DNA of 64,000 nt from Unio delphinus (GCA_029339505.1 JAQISU010000094.1:6396001-6460000), one strand, 5' to 3'; shown: positions 45,954 to 58,482, counted from the first letter of the stretch. Notes: a model not told the origin generated them from the sequence alone. Numbers and translations: made by a program.

Positions 45954-47895
45954 CAGTGTGTGTCACATTCTGAGAGGTTGTTTTGCCCAGTGTTTAGCAT
46001 GGACCCTATATGTAAGTGGAGTTCATTTATGACAAATTTGGATTTGAAAGAAATTTTAAGCTCACCTGGCAGTTAGGCCAGCTGTGCTATACATTTGTTA
46101 TGGATAATGATTATACATCCATCAACAGTTGCCATTAACTTTTAAAATCCGCTGGACCAAGTTTGATTAAATTTAGCACAGTATTTAGACCTGAAGTGCT
46201 TTCAAATGATGTTAGTCTACCATCAGATGTATCCACTGAAATAAGAATAATAAAATTCCTTGAATAGACCCCCCCCCCCTTAAAACGATTCATCTCCAAA
46301 TCTGCTGAATACAATTGGATCAAACTTTACAGAAAGCATAAAGACTTTTCAGTTTTATACAAATTATACCAATGTGCAATAAAATAGGGCCACCATCACT
46401 AAATCAAAAAGAACCATAGTTAGCTTCCTTTCAAAACCAGAAGAAATCTCTGCGATTTCTCTCACCTATCTGTTAGCACAAGTCTGTTTACACTACTTCT
46501 ACTAAGCTGTTTATATAACTGCCATGAAATATTACGAACACTTTCATTGCATGGTCAGCACTGAATCAAAATGATGTTGTTCAGATATCTAAGTGAATGT
46601 TTTTTTTTATACACGAGATGTTCACCAAAAGACTTCTTATGATGTCTAGTTTGTCCTAAATAAAATGATAATTAGACATAAAATATCTACTACAGCTGCC
46701 ATGGTGATCATGTGTATATTCTAGTTATTGCTACTTCTCCTAAATCACTGAAAGACTCTTGATGGTGTCTAGTTGGTTATAAATGAAAATGGTGCTGATA
46801 TATCCATGCATTTTTAGTCCAATTAAACAGCAAGCATTTAAAATATTAGAACTTGAATCACAATGAAAACAGAATATGTGTGTATGTATAATCACGCACT
46901 CGCAGACACAAACAGACCAAGATTTTCCAATAAAACCAATCACGTCTCGTTGTGCACACAAATGCCTGTTAGATAAATAGTTCCGAAATTGCAGAATTAA
47001 GCTTTCTGAAAACTAGGGATAATAAGTCAAGCTCGTTCATTGTTGTATGAGCTGCATTCAGCATGAATTGGCTTGATCAAATCATTGCAAGGTTCATTTA
47101 TACATAATTAATGATCACCAGCAACATCCTCCTTTTCTGTGTAATATTTTCCTTTTCAGTGAAGGCCTTTATTGTCTGTTTAGCATACCAGTTGTGGATG
47201 TGTGATTTAATTTTGTTTCTATTATTTATTGTCAAGTGGTTAAGTTGCTCTGTATATAATGTAGGCACAAACAAAGTAGTGACTTTTTAACTGTCGATGA
47301 TGTATTTCCATTTTCCTCCTCCACACTTGGTGATTTGAAACCTGGTGATTGTAACTGTTTATTCTTTGTTCGATTCATCCAGCCTTATCTATCCTTTCAC
47401 TACATCTTGATATTTTTCTCTTCATAAAAATGCTTGTCATGGTGACCATCCTGATAATGTTGTTACTATTTCTTCGAAATGGATGGTCATGTTGACATTG
47501 GGCTTTTCACAAAAAGGCTTCTTTATGGTGTCTACAGTAATTGGTTCTTCAGGACATAGTGCTAAATAGACCTCCGATTTCATAGCCATGGTGGCTATTT
47601 TTTAAATTTTGTTATCGCTATTTCTCCAAAATTGTTTGTCATAGCAAATATAGTTAACTCTGCATGAAAAAAGTGCTCATCAAACTTCTGTATGCTTGGC
47701 ACAGTTGCCATTATGAATGTTTTGTTATACTTCACCTAAACTGATGGAGTTTTCAGTGATAAATTTATGATATATCTCCTTGGTCCTTAGTGGCCATGAA
47801 TAACATCTTGTTATCACTACTTCATTTGAAAGGATAGCCATATCATATCACATTGAGTTTGAATCACTTATCACACCTTGTAATTAGCCCTAACT
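45954..47895 (+). other. Intron 2 DNA with inverted copies of the ~150-bp repeat family
   Basis: Phrases such as 'GATGTCTAGTTTGTCCTAAA' (near 46642) and 'GATGGTGTCTAGTTGGTTAT' (near 46761) are reverse complements of the repeat at 18590-20311. More diverged units lie at 47440-47880. A C10 run is at 46269-46278. No exon is supported. Confidence 0.55.
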
Positions 47896-47909
47896 CAACT
47901 TATTTCTTG

Positions 47910-48155
47910 TACAGGCCCCAAGTGGCCGAGTGGTCTAAAGCACTCTCCATTACGGATCACTGCCATCTCACCTCTGTCTGTGTGGGTTCGAGTCTAAGAT
48001 TCAGCTAATGTAGTTATGTGAGAAAGCTTGCCAGTAGCTTCTTGTGGGTCGGTGGTTCTTTCCAGGGGTTTTCCCGGGTTCTTACTCTACCAATAATACT
48101 GGCCGCCATGTATAGCCTATCATGTTCTGAAAAAGGGTGTTAAACCCTACAACAA
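47910..48155 (+). mobile_element. SINE family 1 copy with 14-bp target duplication
   Basis: It has an A box (GTGGCCGAGTGG), a B box (GGGTTCGAGTC), the full body and a CTACAACAACAA tail. CAACTTATTTCTTG flanks it at 47896-47909 and 48156-48169, a perfect target duplication, so this is one of the younger copies. Confidence 0.93.
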
Positions 48156-48676
48156 CAACTTATTTCTTGCAATGTAATTTTATACCTGTATTAAAATTAT
48201 GCCAATCCAATCTTCAAACCTCTAATGTCGAGCTAGTGGCCATCTTAAGAATCATGACTGGTGGAATCGGCTTTCATCAAAACAGTTCTTGTGATATTTA
48301 AGTGGTTCTGAATGAAAAAGTGCAAATCTGATCACTGACATATCTGTTATCTAAACATTTGTGAAGGAGTTTTAAAAGCATGTCCTGATTGATCTTGGGA
48401 TCAAGTCATAAGTCAGTGCTTATATTTTTACAATTCATGGAACTTATGAACATTGCAACATTCATATATATATTGACCAGCCTTTTATTTAGTTGCATTT
48501 TAATGAATGGCTTGATTGTTGGCACTCTTAAATCATGTGTAAGGTGAAAGGACTAGACTTGGGTTGTTAGCAATACTGGGGTGTGTGTTAAAAAGCCCAC
48601 TCCACATCCCCCACTCCCAATTTTTACTTCTTCATTAGACCCTAAAATAGTTTGGATAGATGTACAATAGCACTAT

Positions 48677-48935
48677 GGGGGGCCCCGAGTGGCCGAGTGG
48701 TCTAAAGCGCTGTCCGTTACAGACCACTTCCATCTCACCTCTGCCTACGTGTGTTCGAGTCTAAGATTCAGCAAATGTAGTTATGTGAGAAAGCTTGACA
48801 GTAGCTTCCTGTGGGTCGGTGGTTCTTTCCGGGGTTTGTCTGGTTTCTTCCTCCACCATTAATACTGGCCGCCATGTATAGCCTATACTGTGCTTAAAAA
48901 TGGCGTTAAGCCATTAAAAAAAAACAAAAAAAAAC
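48677..48935 (+). mobile_element. SINE family 1 copy with A-rich tail
   Basis: It starts GGGGCCCCGAGTGGCC, has the full body, and its tail is A9-C-A9-like rather than CAA repeats. ATAGCACTATG upstream and GTAGCAGTATG downstream form an imperfect target duplication. Confidence 0.9.
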
Positions 48936-48939
48936 AGTA

Positions 48940-49515
48940 GCAGTATGTGTGTGAGATTGTACGACACTTTGAAGCTGATCCATTAGGTGTACTTATGGAA
49001 ATCAATCTGATTAAAATAAGATTTCCACTGTCCTACACGAAGATCTGATAGTGACCGCTTAGGAGTCATGTTCTGGTGACCAATGCTACTACCATAATTG
49101 TTAATTTGTCAGAAACAGATGAAGCCTTAAATATTCATGTTTTGGCAGAGTGAGCATTATTGCTATAGAATATCAGTGTGTGTCTATTGATTTGATTCAC
49201 TTTCAAATTTCTGAAAGCTGCATTTCCATTGGCAAAGTCAAAAGTCGTCAGTAATGACTCCTAAGCAGTTTCCATTAGATCTTCACCCAGGACAGCCGAA
49301 ATCTGATTTTATTCAGATTGTTGTGTAAATATGTATTTGATGAAGATTGAATGTATTTTTCTTTTTAAAAAGAAATGCTTTTGTTTAATTAACAAATCAC
49401 TATTATTAAAAGGTAAGATATTGTTGTGCATTTTAGTTTTTGTTGTTGTTGTAAGAATTAAAGCCTTTAAAAGTTTGCATTCATGTACACTAACTGGCAA
49501 AAGTACTTTTTTCAG
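48940..49515 (+). other. End of intron 2, no feature besides the acceptor
   Basis: Unique AT-rich DNA. An (GTT)n-like 'TTTTTGTTGTTGTTGTAAG' lies near 49436. Exon 3 follows after 'TACTTTTTTCAG'. Confidence 0.5.
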
Positions 49516-49621
49516 CTGTTGTGTATGGCATTTGGGGGCACACAGAAAGGATTGTCCTTCAAGGATCTCCTGTGTGGGTTGGTGGTTTTGACAAAGGGGA
49601 CAAGGGAAGAGAAAATTAAAT
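49516..49621 (+). CDS. USP32: USP32 exon 3
   Basis: The acceptor is TTTTTTCAG and the donor is T|GTAAGT. The exon encodes 35 residues, beginning LLCMAFGGTQKGLSF and ending LTKGTREEKIK, plus one base (phase 1). It matches the USP32 segment with FGGTxKGLxF, GLVxLTxG and EEK, at the same residue count after exon 2. The leftover T fits a TAY Tyr codon, the next residue in vertebrate USP32. A matching exon 4 was not found downstream to 64000, so intron 3 is inferred to exceed 14 kb. The longer open frame around this exon is not all coding. Confidence 0.92.
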
Positions 49622-49982
49622 GTAAGTATTTAAATATGTATAGAATAACAGAACAAAATGAAAAGTACATGTCTCTAAACTGGACACCTAAAAGAAAATG
49701 TTGTGTCTATTTTGTGCAGGTGGCTTTTAACAGGTTTGACTAGCATTAGAAAACCCCTCTATGAAATAATTTTGTGACCATGGCTGTCTTGCAGGTGATA
49801 TTTTAATAAAATTTCACTGCTTTTAATCAGTTTTACAGAATATCAAGATATATATTAAAATTTTAAAAAATCAACATTGATCAGTTCTTAACAATTCAGT
49901 CTTTGTAGCCATGTCATCAATGATGGTCAAAGTGTTTAGTAGTTTATTGATGGAAGCAGGGTACATTACTACAGCATTAAGA

Positions 49983-50130
49983 AGTTAGTGTTAGGACTGG
50001 TCAGCCTGGTCTCAGTATAATGTGACTGTGGTATGATGCCTCAGTGCTAGACATCACTATAAACTGCAACTCTGCAGACATCATTGCGATATGACTGAAA
50101 AATTGTTAAATCTACGTTAAAAAAAACCAA
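49983..50130 (+). mobile_element. SINE family 2, 5'-truncated copy
   Basis: It matches the 3' part of the copy at 18253-18575: 'TTAGTGTTAGGACTGGTC', 'TGCTAGACATCACTATAAAC', 'GATATGACTGAAAAATTG' and 'CTACGTTAAAAA'. The tRNA-like head is missing. Confidence 0.85.
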
Positions 50131-51919
50131 ACACATTATCTAAAGCTCTACTCATTTTATAACTTTGCTTGTTCAAAAAAGGAAATACCATATCTTTTAA
50201 TATAGGTGTCTTTTTCAGCCTATCGCAGAAGGAAATATCGTATAATTTCATTTTGGTACCCTTTTCAGCTTTTTTATGGATTATGGAAGGCTTGTATCTT
50301 CACATCCTAATTATTCCTCCTGAGATACATACAGTTTTGTCAGGACTAGAAATTTTCCAAGTTTTTTGTGTTTGGCATAGCCTCTGCGCAAAGAGCCTAA
50401 ACTATAGTAATTTTAGTAGTCACTGCCAACCTAAAGTCAATGTTAGTTCCTAATTCTCCAGTATTTTGATGACTGTGATCCACAGTGGAATCTTAGAGTC
50501 TTTCAGGAAAGATCTGTTTATAGTGACCTGGCTTGGACTTGATCCAAACCTAGAGAAATCATTACTGGTTCCAGGATTTTGTAAACCTGGAAATGAAGCT
50601 GGATAGAATGGGCAGAATCTTGTCCCTTTTTGCAAGTGCTTAAAGCAAAGCTTTATTGTTAGCTCGCATGTGTCTCTTGAACTCTGTTGCAGATTTTGAT
50701 TCCAGTACTAAGACTGCACATCTTGTGAACTGGAAACCATGCAGGGATCCAATGAAAGCTCAGATTTTCTTTTTGGATCACAATTTCACCACCACTTCAG
50801 TTTGTGGGCAAATTGATGCCAGATTCTAAGTCCACATGCACATACCCTAACCCTATGCTGATTTGATCATGGATGCATCACATTTGGGGTGGTGTGCACA
50901 AGGACTAGTTCTTTAGGGTTCATAGTCTTGGTTGAAAAGGTCCTAATACTTAAACAATTTGGAAATGAGGGCAGTATTTTTGAGCCTTAAAGAGGTACCC
51001 AAGCCAAGTGTGTTGGTTTTCTGACAGTATGGTTGATGAGGTGGCACACATGTACCTTCTGTTTGTGTGGATGGAATTTGTTAGATAACATCAGTTGTAT
51101 TCCTGTAAGAAGAATAGTTTTTCAGTATGACCAGGAGAGGCACTGTTGTCCGCATAGAAGGGCCTCTGCGCCAATCTGTAGCAGATTTCCTGTTTAGTTT
51201 TGAGGAGGGGGAACCATGGTGGAATAGTTCGCAAAGCTAATCAACAAGCTCTTATTTACAATTCTCCTGTCTCACACGAGAGCTGGAAACCTTCAGCCTG
51301 AAGTGGGATTGTTTATTTACAACTACCCACCACTCAGAATGATTATGCAAGTTTTCCACAGGCTCAGGTTGCATAAGACAAAACTCAAATTTCGATGCAA
51401 ATTGACATTTAACTATGGCTAAAACAGAGGACTGACTTTGGGGGTGTAGGCCACTTGTAGTAATTGGGCTTAGAAACAGGTGTGTATACTTCTGATAATA
51501 TATGGATTAGCCAGTTACTCATCTTGCTGAGATCAAAAGACAGCTTATGAAGTTATGTGAGAGGTTTGTTATGAATAGGAAATGAAAAGAAGCCTTATGT
51601 GGCAATTGTTAGTAACACCTGACCAGAATTTTGTTTTATCAACATGTTTGTGAAGTCCAAATATTGAATATCCCATGACTGGAATGAAAATTGACATATC
51701 TATCTTCCAAGATGTAATTTTCACATCAGTGATAATGAGTAGCTTTAATTCACAGGTAAATGGATAAGAGTATTGAACTATACCTGTTACGTGGGCATAA
51801 TAGGTGACTACCATTTCTGCTGTGACAGGAACAACTGCTATACCAACCATCCAGCAAACAAGCTGCTTTGACAGTTTCTGCAATGCTTTTTGTTTTGTGT
51901 GTTTTGTGGCTTGAATGTC
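50131..51919 (+). other. Intron 3 DNA, no gene seen
   Basis: No exon matching USP32 after exon 3 is visible here. The open frames at 50169-50453 and on the minus strand at 51569-51931 have no recognisable domain. Confidence 0.45.
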
Positions 51920-52131
51920 ACATTTCAGCACATGATAGGCTCTATATGGCAGTCAGTATATTTGGTGGATGAAGGACCTGGGAAAGCCACCTACCCATGG
52001 TGGGAAGCTACTGGCAAACTTTCACACTTACCCATGTTGGCTGAGCAGAGACTTGAAACCTAGAGACAGAGGTGAAATGCTATTGGTCTGTAGAGCAGAG
52101 CACCTTAGACTGTTTAACTGTCTGGGATCCA
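51920..52131 (-). mobile_element. SINE family 1, diverged copy
   Basis: On the plus strand 'TTTCAGCACATGATAGGC', 'GGGAAGCTACTGGCAAACTTT' and 'AGACAGAGGTGAAATG' match the family in the minus orientation. Head and tail are badly worn. It is one of the older copies. Confidence 0.75.
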
Positions 52132-53351
52132 AAATGCCCTTGCTTTTGAATTCAAATTGTTGACACTATTGAATTGTATTGGATTACAGAGAGATGTTTA
52201 CACATTGATTCACATGAAACAATGACATCCAGATGGTGGAAAAAAAATTTGTTTGCACACACTGAGTGGTCACAGTTGACATGTTCAAGTGAATTCTTAA
52301 AGCAGTTTGAAACCTTATTTGCTTTTTTTTAATATTGGAAATTTGTGTGGGTGTGCAGAATGTCCATTGACACCAGTTGGATGCTGTTTAAAGGTTTCTG
52401 TTTGTACATATTGTATTTAGACTGTTGGTACATGAAGCTGTACAAGGTTTAGTTTTGATGAACTTGATAAATTATTTGACATATTTTGTCAGAGTTGTAT
52501 TTTTGCTGGTCTTGATAGCAACTGTTTTATTTCCTTTGCAGCAAAGTGGAAAATATGATTGAGTATGTCCAGTACTTAGCCAAATTGAATTTCATAATCA
52601 TGGTTGGGTTAGGAATACTTCATTAGACCTATTCTACTATAGTTGAGTTTTGGAGGCATTCTGTTGCATCCATTCAGATTTCATTGCAATCAGATTGAAA
52701 CATCTTTTGGGCTTAATTACCCATACATGTACAATCACTATAATATGTGGCCTTGAAGCTGTGTTGTATTGATTAAGTTCCTTTAATATTTCTTGAATTT
52801 GTCAGTTTTTGCTACAATCCAGTGCATTAGATACACATATATTTGGGCCTGAATTTGGACAACATATGCAGCATAGTCTGTATTATCACTGTAAGATTTG
52901 ACCTATAAAAAGCACTATTGTAATTAAGTTCCTTTTATTTTTCCAGAATTTGTCTATAATTTTGATGAAATCCATTGCATGAGAAATAAATTCTTATGCA
53001 CCAAGACTGTTCTGTTATTATTTGGGCACTAAATTGACACAATATATGTGGCGTAGCAGAGGTCTCATAAACCCTTAATTACGCATAATTGGATGCAAAT
53101 ATTTGATCTGAGACACAGAAAATCACACATGCAGGAGTCCTTTGTACACACAATTAGCTGGGCGATAAATTCAAATATTTGCCAGTCCTACTTCAACGAC
53201 CTACTGAGTGGGAGAATATGTTGATTACTTTATCATTTTAGCTGTGCTGCTGCAATGACAGAATTCATTAATTCATTGGTTAAATGTGCCTGCTGTATTT
53301 GTTAGAGTACATGAAAAGGCCATGTTGCAATAGCTGGGCGGCAAGTTCAAA
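52132..53351 (+). other. Intron 3 DNA with a diverged ~150-bp duplication
   Basis: 'ATTAAGTTCCTTTAATATTT' near 52773 and 'ATTAAGTTCCTTTTATTTTT' near 52924 begin two related segments. Both continue through 'GAATTTGTC' and end in a 'GACAACATATGCAGCATAG'-like phrase. There is no coding signal. Confidence 0.55.
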
Positions 53352-53419
53352 GGCTTCAACTAGCAGCTTGTGTTGAAAAATATAGCTTCAACTAGCAGCT
53401 TGTGTTGAAAAATATGCAG
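53352..53419 (+). repeat. 34-bp tandem duplication
   Basis: AGCTTCAACTAGCAGCTTGT followed by GTTGAAAAATAT occurs twice in direct succession with almost no difference, so it is recent. Confidence 0.9.
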
Positions 53420-53479
53420 ATATTTACAATGAAATTAGAGACAGAAAGATCGTTCTGTGTACATGTGGTTATTATAAGA

Positions 53480-54548
53480 GTAAATTGTAGCCAAATAAAT
53501 ATTGCATGTGACCATGAAATCAAGACACATCAAGACTTGGACAAAACATTGTTTGCAAATTTGGATAAGTATTTTGGGGTTAAATGGCAAACTGACTAAT
53601 GATTTTAATGAGATTCAGAAGAGTGCTGAAGTTTCTAGAACTAACAGTTTGGATGGAATAGTAGCCAAGTGTAAGAAAGTGCACGATGCCTGGCTTAGTG
53701 TTTGGAATAAGACCATTCCTTTAATTGACAAAATTCAGTCTCACCCTGAAGGACTAATGAGTTACGCCATGGTCAGGCTATTTTGCGCATCTGAGGTCAC
53801 CAATATTGGCACAAAACCCATACTGACGAAAATAATATTCTGCAATGCTTTCAGTTGAAAAGCAGTAGTTGTCACCAGAATATTATATTCAAAATAATAC
53901 TAAGTGTGGACAAACAGGATACCAGCCATGGCATATGTTTCCACAACTCGAGATATTGTGGCCATTTTTGTTCATGACTTTGAAAAGATGTAATGTTTAT
54001 GCATCAGGCTATGGAAATGAAATACATTACTTTGGACTCTTTATGTCAGCATTTCAGCCAAAAATTGAATTTTCAACCAAAACAATATGTGTTCCATTGT
54101 TTACAGATATGATGTATTGTTGTGCAGAATTACCAGACGTGCTGAATAGGCTGACACATTTGTATGTGCCAGTGTTATAAAGAATGTGGAAGTTAAACTC
54201 ATTGGCAACCAACAGTTCTTCAAATCTGCAAAGTTCAAGATTCTCTGGAATGGGGCTGCAACTTTTGCTGGTGGGACTCCTACTTTTACCTAGTGAGATC
54301 TTGGGTGTAGGTTATGATTCATTATCTGGAAATTTTCACATTTGAATGATTTGCCTGGAAATTTTAGTGCAGGTGACCTTGTCAGAACATGCCAGTTTGC
54401 ACCTGCATCCAACACAAATCCAAGAGCTAAAATCAGTAAACATGTTCTTTTCTGTTTCGGCTGTAATGCTGCTTGATATGGAATATAGGACAGTAGCAGT
54501 CCTCAAATGTGATGTCCAAATGCAAGGATTATTTTGCCATACTCATTA
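53480..54548 (+). other. Unassigned coding-like remnant
   Basis: Several successive plus-strand frames (ending at 53599, 53858, 54180 and 54549) are longer and more protein-like than their surroundings, with phrases such as KTLFANLDKYFGVKW, KKVHDAWLSVW, MSYAMVRLFCASEV, PLFTDMMYCCAELPDVLNR and, in another frame, VEVKLIGNQQFFKSAKF. Together they may be one decayed protein of 300 residues or more with several frameshifts. I do not recognise the family. It could be a processed pseudogene or a mobile-element protein; chance is also possible. Confidence 0.4.
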
Positions 54549-54550
54549 AA

Positions 54551-55422
54551 ACATGAAGCTTCATTGATATTGTTGATTAGAATACATGTTCATGTCAACT
54601 AATAAACTATTTATTTTATTTGTACTTTTGAAATGATTTTTAAATATTTACCTTACATGAGCTGAAATAATTATGTCAGAACTATTGACCAAACACTCCA
54701 CCCAGGGTCTTGTTTTTTAATTATGATGCCCTTCACAAATTTAAATTGATACTTTAAATCCTAAAATAAGTGGATATAGAGAAAGTATGATACTTGTGTG
54801 TATAAGTTAAAATATAAGTAGTTTTTAGATCCGTAAGACTATTCCAGATGAAACAAAATTGCAAAGATTTTATTGCATAGATGGTTTGGCATCATAATGA
54901 GTTTTATCAGCTCATTTATATTTTAATTTCTATTTGATAACATATCAAAACTGCTGAAAATTGAGAGTTTTAGAATTAAATGTCTTAAGACTCCGAAATG
55001 TATTATATGATGTTCATATTGATTGACCAGGCTTGGATCTCTGTAAAACTGATTCAGCTCTTTTCCATAGAAAATGGTCAGTATATACTTGTACTCAAGT
55101 CATGTACTCTTTTCAAAACTGACCAATGTATTGCTTCAGTTATGGCGCTAGAACCTTAAAGAATTGCCATGGACCAATCACATTGTAGCATTACTCCAAG
55201 GGTAAAGAAAATTTAGGAACAATTGTAATCAGATTTTCTTTTTATTTATATTATGTTTAAATAAATTGAAAACAAGCACACAACCCAGCAGTAATTTAAA
55301 AAAAAAAAAATAGATGCATTTGCAAGAACTAAAAGTCATTAAAAAAATGCAAAAGTTTACTATTGTCAGCATTCCATTCTGCAGATATGCAGCACTTGGC
55401 TGATTTATTTACTTATTGCAAT
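54551..55422 (+). other. Intron 3 DNA, no feature seen
   Basis: AT-rich unique DNA with an A12 run near 55298. No exon or repeat was identified. Confidence 0.4.
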
Positions 55423-55797
55423 GGGGCCCTGGGTTTCCAAGTAATAAAAAAACCTCTAGCCTTTATCAATCATTGCCGTCTCCCCTCTGTCTGCATAGGT
55501 TTTATTGTTGGGGTTGGCCAATGTGGTTGTGTGAGAAAGCTTGCCAGTGGCTTCCTGTTGGTGAGTGGTTCTTATTGTGGTTTTTCCCGGTTCTTCCTCC
55601 ACCAATTATACTGGCCACCAACGTTCCCTCTAAGCTGCGCAGGCATCCCCGCACAACTGAATTGTCATTTTTTGCTCAATCCAACATTAAATTTTGCTTG
55701 TCTCCATAATGCTTGCGCAGTGCAGCGAGCACTGCACGCACACCTACCATTCGCTTAGAGGGAACGTTGCTGGCCACCCTGTATATTCTATCATGTT
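55423..55797 (+). mobile_element. SINE family 1 copy interrupted by a hAT MITE
   Basis: The SINE runs from 'GGGGCCCTGGGTTTCC' through 'GAGAAAGCTTGCCAGTGGC' to 'TACTGGCCAC', is interrupted at 55619-55769, and resumes with 'CTGGCCACCCTGTATATTC'. A second SINE follows at 55799, and the missing 3' end reappears after it at 56044-56095 ('ATAGCCTATCATATG' to a CAAACAACAATAACA tail). This is the oldest layer of a three-step nest. Confidence 0.82.
55619..55769. mobile_element. hAT-like MITE (151 bp) inside a SINE
   Basis: The ends CAACGTTCCCTCTAAG and CTTAGAGGGAACGTTG are perfect inverted repeats. CTGGCCAC at 55611-55618 and 55770-55777 is a perfect 8-bp target duplication. The G+C-rich centre (GCGCAGTGCAGCGAGCACTG) is itself palindromic-rich. 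No coding capacity. Confidence 0.95.
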
Positions 55798-55798
55798 T

Positions 55799-56043
55799 GG
55801 CCCCCGAGTGGCCTAAAGTGTTTTCTGTTACGGATCACTGCCATCTCACCTCTGTCTGCATGGGTTCGAGTTTCAGATTCGGCTAATAGTTATGTGAGAA
55901 AGCTTGCCAGTAGCTTCTCGTGGGTTGGTGGTTCTTTCAGGGGGTTTTCCCGGATTCTTCCTCCACAAATATTACTGGCCACCATGTGTAGCCTATTGTG
56001 TGCTGAAAAATAGTGTTAAACCCTATAACAACAACAACATAGC
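55799..56043 (+). mobile_element. SINE family 1 copy nested in the previous SINE
   Basis: It starts GGCCCCCGAGTGGCC, with B box GGGTTCGAGTT, the full body, and a CTATAACAACAACAAC tail. CTATCAT at 55788-55794 and 56044-56050 may be its target duplication, although both sides are SINE sequence and share similarity anyway. Confidence 0.85.
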
Positions 56044-56099
56044 CTATCATATGATGAGAAATGTTGTAAAACCTCAAACAACAATAACAGCTTATTTCA

Positions 56100-58390
56100 A
56101 TAATTTGTCATTTATGTGCACTGTCGATGCACAAGTGATTAAATATGCATGGAATATTAAAATTTAGTAATGTCATAAAAATGAACTTATTAACACATTA
56201 ACCCCTGGAGGTTTTTGCCATTTTCACATGTAATGCGAGTAGGAAGCACATTTTGATGACTATTTCTGAATACATGCTAATACATCGACTTCCAAGCAAT
56301 TTTCCATTAGCCTAATGCCTAGTTGTGTTAAAAACATTGTTTTCAATCAATTATTTTGCTTGCGCACGAGGAAAAGTGGAAAAGTTGGTTCTTTATTTTT
56401 TTTTTGCTTAACAGACCCAATATTTTCATATGGAGACCACTTTTTATTCCAAATGCCCACTGTATCCTACTTTTTGCACAGGTTCACCTGTTTGTATGCA
56501 GTTCAGACTGGTCTGCCTTAGATCTTAGATCTGAGGCCACAAAGTCTATGATCTGGACACAAAATCAAAATCTGACCACAGGCAAATTTTGCAGTTTTTT
56601 CGCCAGTAAATTTATAAAAATGAAGAAGGGGAGAAACTTCCAACATTATGTTGTGAAAGTAAATTTATGTATAGTGATAATGGAGTTGAATCCAGTTATG
56701 AAAGTAGTCTCATCACAAATAAATACCAAATATTCAGTAAACAAAACACTGTTCAGAAAATTGTAACTGAGACTCCCTTGATGAAAGTAGAAGCCTGTGT
56801 CTCTTTTCTTGTAAAAGATTGGTTTCACAGGTAATCTGTTTGTATTTGATTTGGTGAAATTAGACTTCTTGGGATGTAGGATCTAGCTTGTAATCAATAA
56901 AACAAAGAATTGAAGTTCGACATTCTTACTTTTTAAACTCTCCTTTACCAATTATATTTTAAAAAATTGTATTGGTGGGATTAAGAGAAAACTAAATAAG
57001 TTTCTTTTTAAACAATACAATACATGTATTTGCTGCTTCTCTTAAAAGTTCTCTGTTGATCACTAATGTGAAGTATATGCCATACATGTATGTTAATTCA
57101 GAAAATATTTTCATAGGAAACAACAAGCTAAGGGAAAGATTAAATGCAAACATACAATCTCTGTCAATATTTTATATAAATATGATCAAAAATAAATTCC
57201 TGGATCCTTTTCTACTATTTAAACCAGAAAAGAAGGATGAACACATTTTTTGTTGGTATATATGTACACTTTAATAGGAGTAAACTTAAATGTTTATTTC
57301 ACTAACAATACAAATAATGTAGTTTCTTGCCTGACTGCTGTTCTGATAAACCTTGTTGCTCAGCATGAACTACTGCACAAAACATATAAAAACTTTTAAG
57401 ATAACTCCAATTTAATTACTCAGTTGTTCAAAATTTAGCATTGCATTTGTTGCATATTTTTGTGAAAATTAGTCCCAATATGTCCATTTTTTAAATTTTG
57501 TATCATAGTGCAATGAATTGTTTTAACCAGTTTCCATTAAAAGCTGATTGTCTGGCTGGGATTAACTTGGGGTCTTCTGGTTACAAGTGCATGTTTAATG
57601 TTCCATGTTGATGACCACTGTAATGTAAGAAAAGGAAAGAATAGAAATGGAACATAATTACTTTGCATACACTATTCTCCCAAGCCTACATACACCTGTA
57701 TCTAGATGTACTTGCAAGGCATCTCTAATTATCAAAATAAAGCAGTATTTACTATTTCCTAAGTAACTCACAACATATAAAAACAAAATTTGCATTCTCT
57801 TTGAAATGCTCACAATGATTTAACTGTGTTCATGTAAAAATATAAACAAATTGTATGGAATTATTTGATGCCACTCGTCATGAAGGTGCTTAGGTCCTGC
57901 ACACGGTTGTTTGCTACCCAGTCTCTTGCCAACATAAATGTTCTGTGGAGTGTATATGATCCTTACTGCTGTTGCTTGTGTTTATTAAAGTATTATATCA
58001 GTACTTGGAAATGGGATGGAGCAGGTTGGCATTGATTTTATGGCAAACTTCCACAACTGCAGGAAGAGCTCTGATATTCATTGAACGATTAGATCAGATG
58101 TTGGACTATATTTGTTCAGCCATTTATCTTTTTGTTTGATATTAATGTGTGTACAAGAAACATAATGAAAAATTCTGTAAACTTTTATCTGCATTGTGAA
58201 TCACATTTCCTGTTTTTAAAGATGTATTATGTAAACTTTTACCTTGCAGGATTTTGGTTTTGGATTTGGTTTAATTTATATTTGATCATTTCTTCCTGAA
58301 CGCATGTAAATACTGGTTACTGCAGTTTGGGAGATTGTTTCATGGTAATTGAATCTATTCATAGTCAGATTGTTTTTTGTTCTCTTTAAA

Positions 58391-58392
<2 letters not shown>
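56100..58392 (+). other. Intron 3 DNA, no gene seen
   Basis: About 2.3 kb without a supported exon or repeat. Open frames near 56315-56766 come from T-rich, A-rich DNA and show no motifs. Confidence 0.4.
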
Positions 58393-58426
<34 letters not shown>

Positions 58427-58475
58427 TGGGGGGGGGGGGGCGGGGAGGGGAGTGAGAGAAAGAGAAAGAGAGATC
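58393..58475. repeat. Compound microsatellite: (TG)n, (GA)n, poly-G, GA-rich
   Basis: About eleven TG repeats are followed by GA repeats, a G12 run, 'CGGGGAGGGGAG' and GAGAAAGAGAAAGAGAGA. It abuts the right arm of the inverted repeat within ten bases. Confidence 0.93.
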
Positions 58476-58482
58476 ACTGATT

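Noticed and set aside
53417..53480. USP32 exon 4 after 'TATGCAG' at 53416
   Set aside because: The phase would give Tyr-Ile, but the following residues do not match the expected EF-hand-region sequence and a stop follows soon.
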